Program-made: the position numbers and the translations under genes
Shown here: positions 23,245-31,776 of the stretch, piece after piece
Layout of the letters: every line of letters begins with the position of its first letter
Position numbering within the stretch: position 1 is the first letter of the stretch
The notes under the pieces: model-generated
Database searches by the model: none
What the model saw: only the letters and a program-made list of their open reading frames with translations
Told to the model about the DNA's origin: nothing
Source of the DNA: Syntrophomonadaceae bacterium
GTDB lineage: Bacteria > Bacillota > Dethiobacteria > DTU022
Direction of reading: 5' to 3'
NCBI GenBank assembly: GCA_007136055.1
Contig: SLHT01000065.1
Span: forward strand, 1 to 31,862
Length of the DNA: 31,862 nucleotides

Positions 23245-23622
23245 TTAATCGCATTTTCTTTCAATCATGCAGGGTCTGGTGCCCTTCGGAACAACACAAA
23301 TAAAATCAAATTGTCCCTCCGGGCAAACAAAATGGTGCTCTTCACCGACTGGAACAAACACCGCACTGCCCGGCTCAAGATCTATCTCTTTGTCTTCCGT
23401 GCGCACCTTTCCTTTTCCTTTAACCACATAAACCTGGTGTTCCCAGGCATGGCTGTGCCACTCAGTCGCAATCTCTCCGGAAAGGGAAAAGTAACGCATT
23501 TCAAAGTTCGGGGCACCTTCCGGTTCTCCAAGCAGCCAGCGGACAGTGGCCCTCCCTTTCTTCTTTAACGGCTCGGGAGTTATATCGATTTCCTCTGTCT
23601 TCACCAGGTCTGTAAAGTACAC
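23245..23622 (-). CDS. Cupin-domain protein
   Basis: 125 residues forming one cupin barrel. Cupin motif 1 is HSHAWEHQVYVVKGKGKV (about 57-74) with metal ligands His57, His59, Glu62-like positions; motif 2 is PVGEEHHFVCPEG with a further His. Such small cupins bind Mn, Fe, Ni or Zn and act in sugar or small-molecule metabolism; no reaction can be named. The start is GTG with AGGAGG about 11 nt upstream. The C-terminus holds two Cys (RPCMIERKCD). It lies 17 bases after the NmrA-like gene and is likely co-transcribed. Confidence 0.85.
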   Translation of the reverse strand: MYFTDLVKTEEIDITPEPLKKKGRATVRWLLGEPEGAPNFEMRYFSLSGEIATEWHSHAWEHQVYVVKGKGKVRTEDKEIDLEPGSAVFVPVGEEHHFVCPEGQFDFICVVPKGTRPCMIERKCD

Positions 23623-23639
23623 CTTCTTTTACTCCTCCT

Positions 23640-24506
23640 TTATATTTCGTTTGTAATATCACTTTTCAAAAAATTATAGAGGCTGCTCGGTTTACTATTA
23701 AGCAGCCAGCTTAAAATATTACTGTTTCCTTCCAGCCCATAACGGGCATAATAAGTAAACATCATTACCAGGGTTTCTACCTGGTACGAACCCAACCCTG
23801 ATTTTTCGGCTGTTCTTCGCCACTCCTCAAGTGACTGCTCTTCTGCGTCTACACCCCGCCCAAGAACATCACTAATATGATCTGCAACTGCCAGCTGGGA
23901 CAATCCCCCGGTACCAACAATCTCATAAATTGCCCCCTTATGACCCGGTTCGCTAATGACAATTGCTACTGCCCGGGCCAAGTCCAGCAGATCGACCAGG
24001 CTTAAACTTGTAGTTACAGGGTATGGAATCCTGTATACACCTTCACTATATATTATTTCCCGACTGGCCAGGATATTCTGCATATATGGCGCCGGCTGCA
24101 AAATGGTAAAATTTAGCCCTGATTCGAACAGCATTTCTTCTACACGCATTTTATTCCAATGATGAGGCATTTTTTCAGCCTGAGGGTGAAGTACTGAGTG
24201 ATAAACAAAGTGTTCGAGGTCTTTCTCGCAGGCAGCGGCAATAGCCAGGCGGCCTATTTCTTTTTCTTGGGGGTGCATGTTTGGACAGATATGGTAAGCT
24301 GCTTTAACCCCTCGCATGGACCGGCGATAACTTTCCATAGAGTTCATATCACCTATTACAGCTTTAGCAGCACCGATTCTTTTTAGCTCCGAGGCCTGTT
24401 CTTCACTACGCACAAGGACACAAACATCTAGATCGCAATTATGGGCAAGCAACGCTTTAAGCACTGCCTTTCCGGTTTTACCTGCCGCTCCGGTTAGCAG
24501 GATCAT
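23640..24506 (-). CDS. NmrA-like NAD(P)-binding reductase/epimerase-like protein
   Basis: 288 residues from the ATG at 24506, chosen because GGGGG lies about 9 nt upstream while the ATG 27 bases earlier lacks a binding site. The N-terminal Rossmann motif is LLTGAAGKTGKAV (T-G-x-x-G-x-x-G), followed by VLVRSEEQ, IGDMNSMESYRRSM and YHSVLHP. The extended SDR catalytic Tyr-x-x-x-Lys is not evident, as in the atypical NmrA/HSCARG group, which senses NAD(P) or reduces quinone-like substrates. It is divergent from the transhydrogenase operon across a 246-base gap and precedes a cupin gene. Confidence 0.85.
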   Translation of the reverse strand: MILLTGAAGKTGKAVLKALLAHNCDLDVCVLVRSEEQASELKRIGAAKAVIGDMNSMESYRRSMRGVKAAYHICPNMHPQEKEIGRLAIAAACEKDLEHFVYHSVLHPQAEKMPHHWNKMRVEEMLFESGLNFTILQPAPYMQNILASREIIYSEGVYRIPYPVTTSLSLVDLLDLARAVAIVISEPGHKGAIYEIVGTGGLSQLAVADHISDVLGRGVDAEEQSLEEWRRTAEKSGLGSYQVETLVMMFTYYARYGLEGNSNILSWLLNSKPSSLYNFLKSDITNEI

Positions 24507-24617
24507 CTCTGCATTCCCCCGAATAAATGACATTGATCATTTGCATTTCAAGCTTACTACAACCAGGGGTTAAGCTCAATAGTAAAGCTGCCGGTTCAGG
24601 TTTTCCCTTGATTATAG

Positions 24618-24646
24618 TTTTAACCTCGGTTGAACTCTGATATAAT
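24618..24646 (+). promoter_or_regulatory. Promoter of the pnt operon
   Basis: Extended -10 TGATATAAT (TATAAT at 24641-24646) with a weak -35 (TTTTAA) about 17-18 bp upstream. It lies about 100 bases before the pntAA start. The remaining gap 24507-24752 shows no other clear feature. Confidence 0.55.
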
Positions 24647-24752
24647 ATCTTCGGAAGCAAGTACCAAAAATATTACAGTTCCTTGACTGAGGACTGCGGA
24701 TATAAATACATTAACGAAAGCTTTTTTTTCTTAATAAATGGGGGTGATTGGT

Positions 24753-25934
24753 ATGCATTTAGACAAGATAATAATTGGTGTTCCCCGCGAAATTATGCCG
24801 GGGGAAAAAAGAGTGGCTGCCGTTCCCGATACAGTTGGAAAGATGGTTGCCTCGGGAGCCCGCGTCCTGATCGAGTCAGGAGCAGGCGCAGGGGCGTACA
24901 TTGATGATGCAAAATACATAGAAAAGGGAGCAGAAATAGTCTCCGATGTCCGTGATATTTACAGCCAGGCAAACTTAATACTAAAGGTCAAAGAACCCAG
25001 ACACCATAAAGAATTGGACAGGCATGAAGCTGAACTTTTCCCGGAAAAAAGTGTATTGATCTGTTTTTTACATCCTGCCCATTCCGTCAACCATGAAGGG
25101 TTAAAAATCCTTGCCCGGAGAGGAATTACGAGCTTTACATTAGACGGAATACCAAGAATTTCGAGAGCTCAACAAATGGATACCTTAACATCAATGAGCA
25201 CTGTAGCCGGGTACAAGGCAGTTATATTTGCTGCTAACCATCTGGGCCGTTTTATTCCGATGATGCCCACTTCATTCGGAATCATCCAGCCTGCTCAATT
25301 CCTGGTAATCGGCACAGGCGTAGCAGGACTGCAGTCTATTGCTACTGCTAAAAGACTCGGTGCAAAAGTAAAAACTCTTGATATCCGACCTGAAGCCAAT
25401 GAACAGTCCCGCAGCCTGGGAGCCGAAAATGTTGATTTTGACGTGCCCCAGGAACTGGCAATCGGTGAAGGTGGTTACGCCCGTCGCCTGCCTGAAGAAT
25501 GGTATGAGCGCGAGCGGGAGTTGCTTCTGCCCCATGTTGAACAAAGCGACGCCATCATCCTTACTGCTTTAATTCCAGGTGAAGTCGCCCCCACAATCAT
25601 CAACGAAAAGATGATCGGCAATATGAAAAAAGGTTCCGTAATTATCGATGTTGCCGTAGATCAGGGCGGAAACTGCTCACTAACCCGTTGTGGCGAAGAA
25701 TATGAACATGAAGGCATCACCATTAGCGGCATCATGAATGTTCCTGCCACCCTTCCTGTAGATGCCACCAACATGTTTGCTCAGAGCTTGAATAACTTTT
25801 TGAATTATGTATTACATGAAAACACTATTAAAACAGACAACAGCGACGAAATAATTCAATCGACCATGGTTACACATGAAGGCAGTATCGTCCATCACGG
25901 CACCCTTAAAGCCATGGAAATGGAAGCAAACTAA
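24753..25934 (+). CDS. pntAA: NAD(P) transhydrogenase subunit alpha 1 (domain I)
   Basis: 393 residues from the ATG at 24753; GGGGGTGA lies just upstream, inside a frame that could begin 15 bases earlier. This is the soluble NAD(H)-binding domain I of proton-translocating transhydrogenase. Seen: GVPREIMPGEKRVA (9-22), the hydride-transfer loop R135-x4-Q140-x2-D143 in PRISRAQQMD, with Thr146 where Ser is usual, the Rossmann motif GTGVAGLQ (187-194), DIRPEANEQ, and the mobile loop region around EEWYERERE. It has no membrane part, so it is the three-gene form with PntAB and PntB. All NAD-binding features look normal. Confidence 0.93.
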   Translation: MHLDKIIIGVPREIMPGEKRVAAVPDTVGKMVASGARVLIESGAGAGAYIDDAKYIEKGAEIVSDVRDIYSQANLILKVKEPRHHKELDRHEAELFPEKSVLICFLHPAHSVNHEGLKILARRGITSFTLDGIPRISRAQQMDTLTSMSTVAGYKAVIFAANHLGRFIPMMPTSFGIIQPAQFLVIGTGVAGLQSIATAKRLGAKVKTLDIRPEANEQSRSLGAENVDFDVPQELAIGEGGYARRLPEEWYERERELLLPHVEQSDAIILTALIPGEVAPTIINEKMIGNMKKGSVIIDVAVDQGGNCSLTRCGEEYEHEGITISGIMNVPATLPVDATNMFAQSLNNFLNYVLHENTIKTDNSDEIIQSTMVTHEGSIVHHGTLKAMEMEAN

Positions 25935-26025
25935 TTTTAAAACCAGGGGCTGCTTTAAAGCCTATATTTCATGACCCTGCCGTGGACCCAATCTATTATG
26001 AAGGATTAAAGGAGTTGACCTCAAT

Positions 26026-26331
26026 ATGCTTTTTGCCTTGTTTATTATCCTTATCGCCGCAGCTCTTTTAGGCTACAAAGTAATATCTGCAGTGCCTCCT
26101 CTGCTGCACACACCCCTGATGTCAGGTATGAATGCCCTTTCAGGAATTACTGTAATCGGAGCCCTGGCCGTTTTTGCCACCGCCCCAAAAGGATCAGAAA
26201 ACTGGGCCGCAGCCGCCCTGATTCTTGCTATGATCAACGTAGCAGGCGGTTTCTGGGTTACAGAGCGGATGCTGCGCATGTTTAAAGGTAAGAAGCGTGA
26301 AAGTGAGGCGCAGGAAATACCATGGCAGTAA
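26026..26331 (+). CDS. pntAB: NAD(P) transhydrogenase subunit alpha 2 (membrane part)
   Basis: 101 residues with three predicted transmembrane helices (about 2-17, 37-55, 62-82), the family's TPLMSGMNALSGI motif (about 29-41) and the basic/acidic tail GKKRESEAQEIPW. It forms part of the proton channel together with PntB. AGGAG is 11 nt before the ATG. Its end overlaps the pntB start by 10 bases. Length and helix layout are normal for the three-gene type. Confidence 0.92.
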   Translation: MLFALFIILIAAALLGYKVISAVPPLLHTPLMSGMNALSGITVIGALAVFATAPKGSENWAAAALILAMINVAGGFWVTERMLRMFKGKKRESEAQEIPWQ

Positions 26332-27827
26332 CAATAGCTTTAGCAGTACTGATTGTGATCGGTTTTTTAGCCGGCATCCGGCTAATGCAGTCTCCCCGCA
26401 CCGCTCTTTGGGGCAACCGTCTCGGAGCGCTGTCAATGCTAATAGCTATAACTTGGACCTTTATTGTCACCGGACAGGGCACATTTTCGTCCGCTTTGAT
26501 CTATATCGCTATCGGTGGCATTATTGGCCTGATCCTGGGTCAGTCTGTAAAAATGATCCACATGCCCCAAACCGTCGCCCTGCTAAACGGCCTAGGTGGG
26601 GCTGCCTCTGCACTTGTGGTCTGGACTGCTGTTCTGGGTTATACCGGTGCAAGTGCCGAAATGCTTTTTTGGGGCACCTCAGGCCTGGCCATGGGTGTAG
26701 GAGCTTTAACATTCACCGGAAGTCTAATTGCCGTTTTAAAGCTGCAGGGGCTTGCTTTCCGTAAACCGATTCAGTTTAAGGGGCACGGTCATATTTTACG
26801 TATAGCTATTTTGCTGGCCGCCCTTTTAATAATTCTCAATATGAGTTTCTTTGGTCTATACTTCGGTCAGATAATGCCTTTTATTGCCCTCTTGGGGCTT
26901 TTAGCCGGTTTTTTCATGACTTTGCGAATTGGCGGAGCGGACATGCCCATTGTCATCTCCCTGCTTAACTCTTTTTCTGGGATTGCCGCCGCTATTGCCG
27001 GGCTGGCTGTAAATAATATCATTCTTTCAGGAACGGGCGCTCTGGTCGGGGTTGCCGGACTGATCCTGACCCGAATTATGTGCCGGGCCATGAACCGCAG
27101 CCTGTTTTCTGTCCTGGCCGGTTTTATCCCCGGTTCACATCAGAAATCTGCCCCACCGGAAAGAGACGAGCAGGCCTTTGGAACAGAACCGCCGGAAGAT
27201 CGTCCTGCCGAAGATGATAAGCTCAGCAAAAAATACGATCATGAACCAACAGCTGAAGAAACCGCCACATCTAAAATTGGCGAAGACAAAGATATCGGCA
27301 AAGCAGAAAGCCCGGAAGTTGAATTGCCAGGGATTCTTAAACGCGCGGAGCGCATCATCATCGTACCTGGTTACGGTATGGCCGTTGCCCAGGCCCAGAA
27401 CGCCGTACGTCAGCTTGTTGATGCTCTTGAAGGGCAGGGTAGTTCAGTAAAATTTGCGATCCACCCGGTAGCAGGACGTATGCCCGGACATATGAACGTC
27501 CTCTTAGCTGAAGCAGGAATCGACTACGAAAAAATGATGGACTTAGATGCCATCAACCCTCAATTCGAGCATGCCAACCTTGTTATCGTTGTCGGAGCTT
27601 GCGATGTCGTTAATCCCGCTGCCAATGCAGCTGAAGGCACGCCCATTTCTGGGATGCCAATTTTAAATGCAGAAAAAGCAAAGAACATTATAATTTGTAA
27701 CCTGGATGAAAAACCCGGCTACTCGGGCGTCGATAACCTGCTCTACAATCAGCCGCATGTTATCACTCTGTGGGGCGATGCCGCCGAAACGATCCCCAGG
27801 CTTACCAACATGGTCAACTCAGAGTAA
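26322..27827 (+). CDS. pntB: NAD(P) transhydrogenase subunit beta with atypical domain III
   Basis: 501 residues. The membrane domain (about 1-270) has about eight to nine helices, with MPQTVALLNGLGG (81-93) and MPIVISLLNSFSG (208-220). A 65-residue charged linker (271-335, rich in Glu/Asp/Lys/Pro) joins it to domain III (about 336-501), where normal PntB has a shorter link. Domain III keeps VPGYGMAVAQAQ (348-359), HPVAGRMPGHMNVLLAEA and PGYSGVDN, but the NADP 2'-phosphate motif K-R-S is N460-L461-D462, and GAND is GACD (Cys427). These changes argue against normal NADP binding. It is expected to couple hydride transfer to proton flow; cofactor choice is in doubt. Confidence 0.92.
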   Translation: MAVTIALAVLIVIGFLAGIRLMQSPRTALWGNRLGALSMLIAITWTFIVTGQGTFSSALIYIAIGGIIGLILGQSVKMIHMPQTVALLNGLGGAASALVVWTAVLGYTGASAEMLFWGTSGLAMGVGALTFTGSLIAVLKLQGLAFRKPIQFKGHGHILRIAILLAALLIILNMSFFGLYFGQIMPFIALLGLLAGFFMTLRIGGADMPIVISLLNSFSGIAAAIAGLAVNNIILSGTGALVGVAGLILTRIMCRAMNRSLFSVLAGFIPGSHQKSAPPERDEQAFGTEPPEDRPAEDDKLSKKYDHEPTAEETATSKIGEDKDIGKAESPEVELPGILKRAERIIIVPGYGMAVAQAQNAVRQLVDALEGQGSSVKFAIHPVAGRMPGHMNVLLAEAGIDYEKMMDLDAINPQFEHANLVIVVGACDVVNPAANAAEGTPISGMPILNAEKAKNIIICNLDEKPGYSGVDNLLYNQPHVITLWGDAAETIPRLTNMVNSE

Positions 27828-27860
27828 TACAAAATTATTACTGGATGTACTGGTATAATA

Positions 27861-27908
27861 TGGTGGGACAAATGACCTGTCCCCTTGTCCCATCCCCTTG
27901 TCCCATTT
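27861..27908. repeat. REP-like GGGACAA/CCCCTTGTCCCAT repeat cluster
   Basis: Two adjacent copies of the 13-mer CCCCTTGTCCCAT (27881-27893 and 27894-27906) follow an inverted GGGACAA at 27865-27871 (GGGACA/TGTCCC pairing around AATGACC). Similar GGGACAAG palindromes occur as dispersed elements in Firmicutes and may be remnants of a mobile repeat. It separates the convergent pntB and DUF2177 genes. Confidence 0.55.
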
Positions 27909-27910
27909 AA

Positions 27911-28312
27911 TTAGAAGATGGTCCTGCCAAACAGAAAGCCAATCACTGAAAGTACCGCCGACAAAACCGAGCCCCAGGCAAGATCAACGAGAGTCACTTT
28001 TAGCGGCCAATTTTTCAGCGTGGCCAGATTAGTCAAATCATAGGTTGCATAGCAGATTAACCCGAAAAAAGCTCCCGTCCACAACGCATAAAACCAGCTG
28101 TCCTGGCCGAGTGCGGGATAAACAACAAAATAGACCAATCCCACGATAAAAAACACGTAGAAAACTACTGCAGCAGGCCAGCTTACCCTTTCCCTCATCA
28201 AAAAACCGAGTTGATCGCGGTAAAACTTTTTGGCCACCAGCCCCAGCCAGATCATATCAATCACAAAAAATGAAGCTAAAACAACCAGGTAAAGCTGTAT
28301 ATATTTTGCCAT
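27911..28312 (-). CDS. DUF2177 family membrane protein
   Basis: 133 residues with four predicted helices (about 5-25, 44-65, 75-92, 105-128). It matches the DUF2177 pattern: FFVIDMIWLGLVAKKFY at the N-terminus, FYVFFIVGLVYFVVYPAL, GAFFGLICYATYDLTNLATLKNWP, and VDLAWGSVLSA. The function of this family is not established. AGGAGG precedes the ATG by 10 nt. It follows the DUF1295 gene on the same strand after 154 bases that contain nothing I can identify; the two may be functionally linked. Confidence 0.85.
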   Translation of the reverse strand: MAKYIQLYLVVLASFFVIDMIWLGLVAKKFYRDQLGFLMRERVSWPAAVVFYVFFIVGLVYFVVYPALGQDSWFYALWTGAFFGLICYATYDLTNLATLKNWPLKVTLVDLAWGSVLSAVLSVIGFLFGRTIF

Positions 28313-28466
28313 AAGCTATTTCCTCCTTCTAAATAATTATTGCGCCATTAAGCTATAAAAAGTGATAATTGGGACCGCACCTATTATGTCACATTACTTA
28401 TCGTGTAAACCAGGAAATATTGGATTATAAGATGTAACAAAAAAAAGCATAGCCCCGATTATTGTA

Positions 28467-29240
28467 TTATGTTTTTTTCGGAAACCAGGGGAAAAATTTA
28501 CTGGTAACTTTAGCATATTCCTGGAACTCAGGGTTATCCTTATATTTTTTCTCCAACATCGGTACCCCGGAAACATAAAGCAGCAAAAGGGTAATGGCCA
28601 GAGGACTGATGATTGCGCTCCAGCCCAGGGGCACTGAAAGCGATAACAGAAAAATGCCCCACCACATGGTAGCTTCACCGAAGTAATTGGGGTGCCTTGA
28701 GTATTTCCACAATCCCACATTGATAATCCGCCCCTTGTTGGCAGGCTCTTTTTTAAATTCGGCCATCTGCTTATCACCGACCGATTCAAAATAGAAACCG
28801 ACCAGCCAGACCAGCAGACCAAGGTAGTCAAGAAGATTTAAACCGGGTTGAGGGTTGGCATTAACCAGAATGATAGGGTAGCCAATTACCAGCATCAGAA
28901 ATCCCTGAAGCATGAAAACCTGAAAAAAGGCACGGGGCACAACCCAGCGTCCCCATTTACGGCGCCACTTGGCATAGCGAAAATCTTCCGGTTTGCCCCA
29001 ATTGCGCCTGACAATATAGTATGTTAATCTGCCGCCCCAGATAGTGATCAATAGGAAAAGCAGCAGATTTCTTTCCATATAGGCACCCTGAATAATGAGA
29101 GTTGCTAAAACAACTAATACAAATCCGGCTCCCCAACCCATATCAACTATAGAATTGTTACGGATAAACTGGGCTAGAAGGAAAAACAGGAAAAAGTAAA
29201 TGAATACGATAACTACAGACTGTAACAATAACTCAGACAT
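28467..29240 (-). CDS. DUF1295 (steroid-5-alpha-reductase-like) membrane protein
   Basis: 257 residues with about six to seven helices. The C-terminal signature LWKYSRHPNYFGEATMWWG (about 177-195) and the EYAKVTSKFFPWFPK end define the DUF1295/isoprenylcysteine methyltransferase-like reductase fold; NPNYFGE-type residues bind NADPH in steroid 5-alpha-reductase relatives. The N-terminal NNSIVDMGWGAGF segment is also typical. Substrate is unknown; lipids are likely. AGGAGG lies 8 nt before the ATG. Confidence 0.88.
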   Translation of the reverse strand: MSELLLQSVVIVFIYFFLFFLLAQFIRNNSIVDMGWGAGFVLVVLATLIIQGAYMERNLLLFLLITIWGGRLTYYIVRRNWGKPEDFRYAKWRRKWGRWVVPRAFFQVFMLQGFLMLVIGYPIILVNANPQPGLNLLDYLGLLVWLVGFYFESVGDKQMAEFKKEPANKGRIINVGLWKYSRHPNYFGEATMWWGIFLLSLSVPLGWSAIISPLAITLLLLYVSGVPMLEKKYKDNPEFQEYAKVTSKFFPWFPKKT

Positions 29241-29494
29241 TATTATACCCTCCTAAGTAGCTGTAGTTTAAAGTTCCTACCTAAAGTTATAGCTTAGGAA
29301 CATACAGCTGCATAATGCATATCTTGCTGGTTTTGTACTGCCCTGGTTTTATGCCTGACGCTGAAAGCGCTTCAACAACAGCAAACTTAGAAAACCGTAA
29401 TCGAGTGAGGCAACTTTATAAAACATACAAAACACTTTATAATTATATTATAATATATGTCATTTATATTGTAAAGATAAACTTTATTTACAGC

Positions 29495-30991
29495 TTAAAT
29501 TGGCAATAAAACACGAAAGATACTTCCCTCACCAGGACAGCTTTCAACTTCAATTTTGCCTTTGTGTAATTCCACCAGCTGCTTAGAAATAGCCAATCCA
29601 AGGCCTGATCCCTTAGCGCTGCGGCGGCGGGCCTTATCTGCCTTGTAGAAGCGATCGAAAATATTGGGCAGTTCTTCACCGTCTATGCCACAACCCGTAT
29701 CCTGCACTTCCATTACCAGTTGAGATTCCCTGTGGTAAACCTTAAGTCTTACCTCACCTCCCGCAGGGGTAAATGTTATAGCATTTTCGAGTAGGTTGAC
29801 CAGAACTTCATACAGGCGATGTTGATCTCCTTTAAGGGTAGGTAAAGAGTGGTTGATTTCAAGTGAAAGCTTAAGATCTTTAGCTTCTCCACGGGGCAAG
29901 ACACTTTCAAAGCTCCAATTGACCAAATTTTCGACTGATATTTCCTCCTGTTCAAGCGATAACTGCCCGCTCTCTAAATGAGAAAGGGTCAGCAGATCAT
30001 CAACCAACCTGCTGAGATGCACTGAGTTATCTAAAATTACCTTCAGGTATTTTTCTTTTTCCGATTCATCTATTAAGCCGTCCAACATAAGTTCGGAATA
30101 ACCGCGCACTGAAGCAAGTGGAGCTTTCAATTCATGAGAAACATTGGCCACAAGATTGCGGCGCAGCTTATCCAGCCGGTTTTGTTCCTCAAGATTTTTC
30201 TCTACCTGTTCAACAGAGTAATTGAAGGTTTTTATTAAACCCCCAATTTCATCTTCAGAGTCCTCGTTAATTTTGCACCTAAAGTTGCCTGCAGCCATAT
30301 CAAGAGCAGCACGATTAATTTTTTGCAATGGTCGAACCAGTTTTTTAGAAAGGGAAAAAGCAAAAGCTCCAGCAATAATAACACCAATAATTCCGGAGTA
30401 AAGAGTAAGACGGCTGATTTGGGCAATGGTTTCTTCAATACCCCGGAGAGGGACACTAAGGGTGACAGCTCCGACCACTAATGATTCTTCAGGGATGTAA
30501 TCCACTCCAAGCTCAGAAGCATAATCCTCCCTAAAAATAGGGGCTGCAATAAGTATTCTCTGTAAAACCGGACCATATACCTTCTTAGTCAACATATTAC
30601 CCCCAAAAACATGTTCAATTTCCCTGTCTTCCAAGCCTAAACCTTCAACAGGTTCAATGTAGGCACTGCTACCTTCAGTTTCGGGATCATAGGTATAAAT
30701 TAAGATGCGATTGTAATTAAGAACCCTGATTTTGGCATCCATAGAAAATGCCAGGGTTTCTGCTGTTTTCCTAACCGCTCCCATATCTTCTCTAACCAGA
30801 TCTTCCCCAATCAGGTAAGCGGCATCCCTGGCCTGGCCAACTACCTCCAATTCCCTGGCACTAAAGAAATAGTTCTCAATAAGGTAGGTTAGAAATAAGC
30901 CGACTATTACCAGGCTTAATGCGACAACTAACAAATGTGAAACCATCAGTTTGCTAAACAGGCTGCGCGGTTTGCGAAGATATTTAATCAA
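29495..30991 (-). CDS. Membrane sensor histidine kinase (two-component system)
   Basis: 498 residues. TM1 (about 15-38), an extracytoplasmic sensor region (about 40-195, dCache/PAS-like in size), TM2 (about 197-217), HAMP (about 218-270, LVRPLQKINRAALDMAAGNF), HisKA with the phospho-acceptor His286 in NVSHELKAPLASVRGYSE, and an ATPase domain with NLLENAITFTP (N-box), QDTGCGIDGEELPNIFDRFYKAD (G1/F) and GSGLGLAISKQLV (G2). It is a ResE/PhoR/WalK-like architecture without an added PAS. Its start overlaps the regulator gene by 8 bases. The signal is unknown; the 254-base gap after it is AT-rich with nothing identified. Confidence 0.93.
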   Translation of the reverse strand: MIKYLRKPRSLFSKLMVSHLLVVALSLVIVGLFLTYLIENYFFSARELEVVGQARDAAYLIGEDLVREDMGAVRKTAETLAFSMDAKIRVLNYNRILIYTYDPETEGSSAYIEPVEGLGLEDREIEHVFGGNMLTKKVYGPVLQRILIAAPIFREDYASELGVDYIPEESLVVGAVTLSVPLRGIEETIAQISRLTLYSGIIGVIIAGAFAFSLSKKLVRPLQKINRAALDMAAGNFRCKINEDSEDEIGGLIKTFNYSVEQVEKNLEEQNRLDKLRRNLVANVSHELKAPLASVRGYSELMLDGLIDESEKEKYLKVILDNSVHLSRLVDDLLTLSHLESGQLSLEQEEISVENLVNWSFESVLPRGEAKDLKLSLEINHSLPTLKGDQHRLYEVLVNLLENAITFTPAGGEVRLKVYHRESQLVMEVQDTGCGIDGEELPNIFDRFYKADKARRRSAKGSGLGLAISKQLVELHKGKIEVESCPGEGSIFRVLLPI

Positions 30992-31685
30992 TGTCTCTCA
31001 CCTCAAGTTTATAACCGACACCCCAAACCGTTTGAATGTAACTATTATGAGAATCTAACCTGTCTATTTTTGATCGAAGTCTTTTTATGTGCTCATCAAC
31101 AGTCCGGGTTATTACCGCAGAATCATCGAAGCCCCAAACTGCTTTTAGCATTTCTTTACGGGTTAAAGGCTTTCCGGCCTGGCTGGAAAGCAAGACCAAC
31201 AGGGCCTTTTCTTTCGGCGTCAAATCTACTTCCTTATTCCCGATTTTAGCAATATGTTTATGCGGATCAACCGACAATTTCCCGCAACTGTATTTTTGGG
31301 TTGTTATGTTGTAATTATCAGAACGCCTGATCAAGGCTTTTATCCTGGCTACCAGCTCCCGGGGGCTGAAAGGCTTGGACACATAGTCATCAGCGCCTAG
31401 TTCAAGACCTAAGACCCGATCAACTTCATCACCACGAGCAGTCAGCATAATTATGGGTATACCCTTGAGATAACTACCTCTGATTTGACGGCAAACTTCC
31501 CAACCGTCAATTTCCGGAAGCATAATGTCGAGGAGCAAAACTATATAATCACCTGTTAAAGCCTTATCAAGACCTGCTTTTCCGTCATGAGCAGTGTCTA
31601 CTATAAAACCCTCTTTCCCAAGGGCAATGCGAACCAGGTCACAAACACCTTCATCATCATCAACTACAAGTATCCGATCAGCCAT
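30984..31685 (-). CDS. OmpR/PhoB-family response regulator
   Basis: 233 residues from the ATG at 31685; GGTGGG lies upstream and would be inside the gene if the GTG 18 bases earlier were used. The receiver domain (1-120) has acidic pocket DDDE (9-12), phospho-acceptor Asp53 in LLLDIMLPEIDGW, the Thr in MLTARG and Lys in YVSKPFSPRELVARI. The winged-helix DNA-binding domain (about 135-230) has LTPKEKALLVLLSSQAG and RTVDEHIKRLRSKI, VWGVGYKLE. The kinase gene follows with an 8-base overlap. Confidence 0.95.
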   Translation of the reverse strand: MADRILVVDDDEGVCDLVRIALGKEGFIVDTAHDGKAGLDKALTGDYIVLLLDIMLPEIDGWEVCRQIRGSYLKGIPIIMLTARGDEVDRVLGLELGADDYVSKPFSPRELVARIKALIRRSDNYNITTQKYSCGKLSVDPHKHIAKIGNKEVDLTPKEKALLVLLSSQAGKPLTRKEMLKAVWGFDDSAVITRTVDEHIKRLRSKIDRLDSHNSYIQTVWGVGYKLEVRDID

Positions 31686-31741
31686 ACTCAACCCACCACC
31701 CACTTAATTATTTCCAGCAGAGTTAAAGAAAGTCCTGTTTT

Positions 31742-31770
31742 ATTATAGCAAATATAAAAATCAGCTTATA
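31742..31770 (-). promoter_or_regulatory. Candidate promoter of the two-component operon
   Basis: Reverse strand: -10 TATAAT (31742-31747), with TTATAA as a -35 at 18 bp spacing (about 31766-31771). It lies about 55 bases before the start of the regulator gene, immediately inside the 24-bp palindrome. Confidence 0.5.
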
Positions 31771-31776
31771 ACATTG

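Noticed and set aside
28394..28831. 145-residue reverse-strand frame
   Set aside because: It is another frame of the DUF1295 gene, which has strong motifs and a good ribosome binding site.
29362..29374. TGAAAGCGCTTCA as a catabolite-responsive (cre) site
   Set aside because: It is one base short of the 14-bp consensus and not placed near a recognisable promoter.
29315..29509. 64-residue forward frame MHILLVLYC
   Set aside because: No ribosome binding site, AT-rich C-terminal half, overlap with the kinase stop; not supported as a gene.
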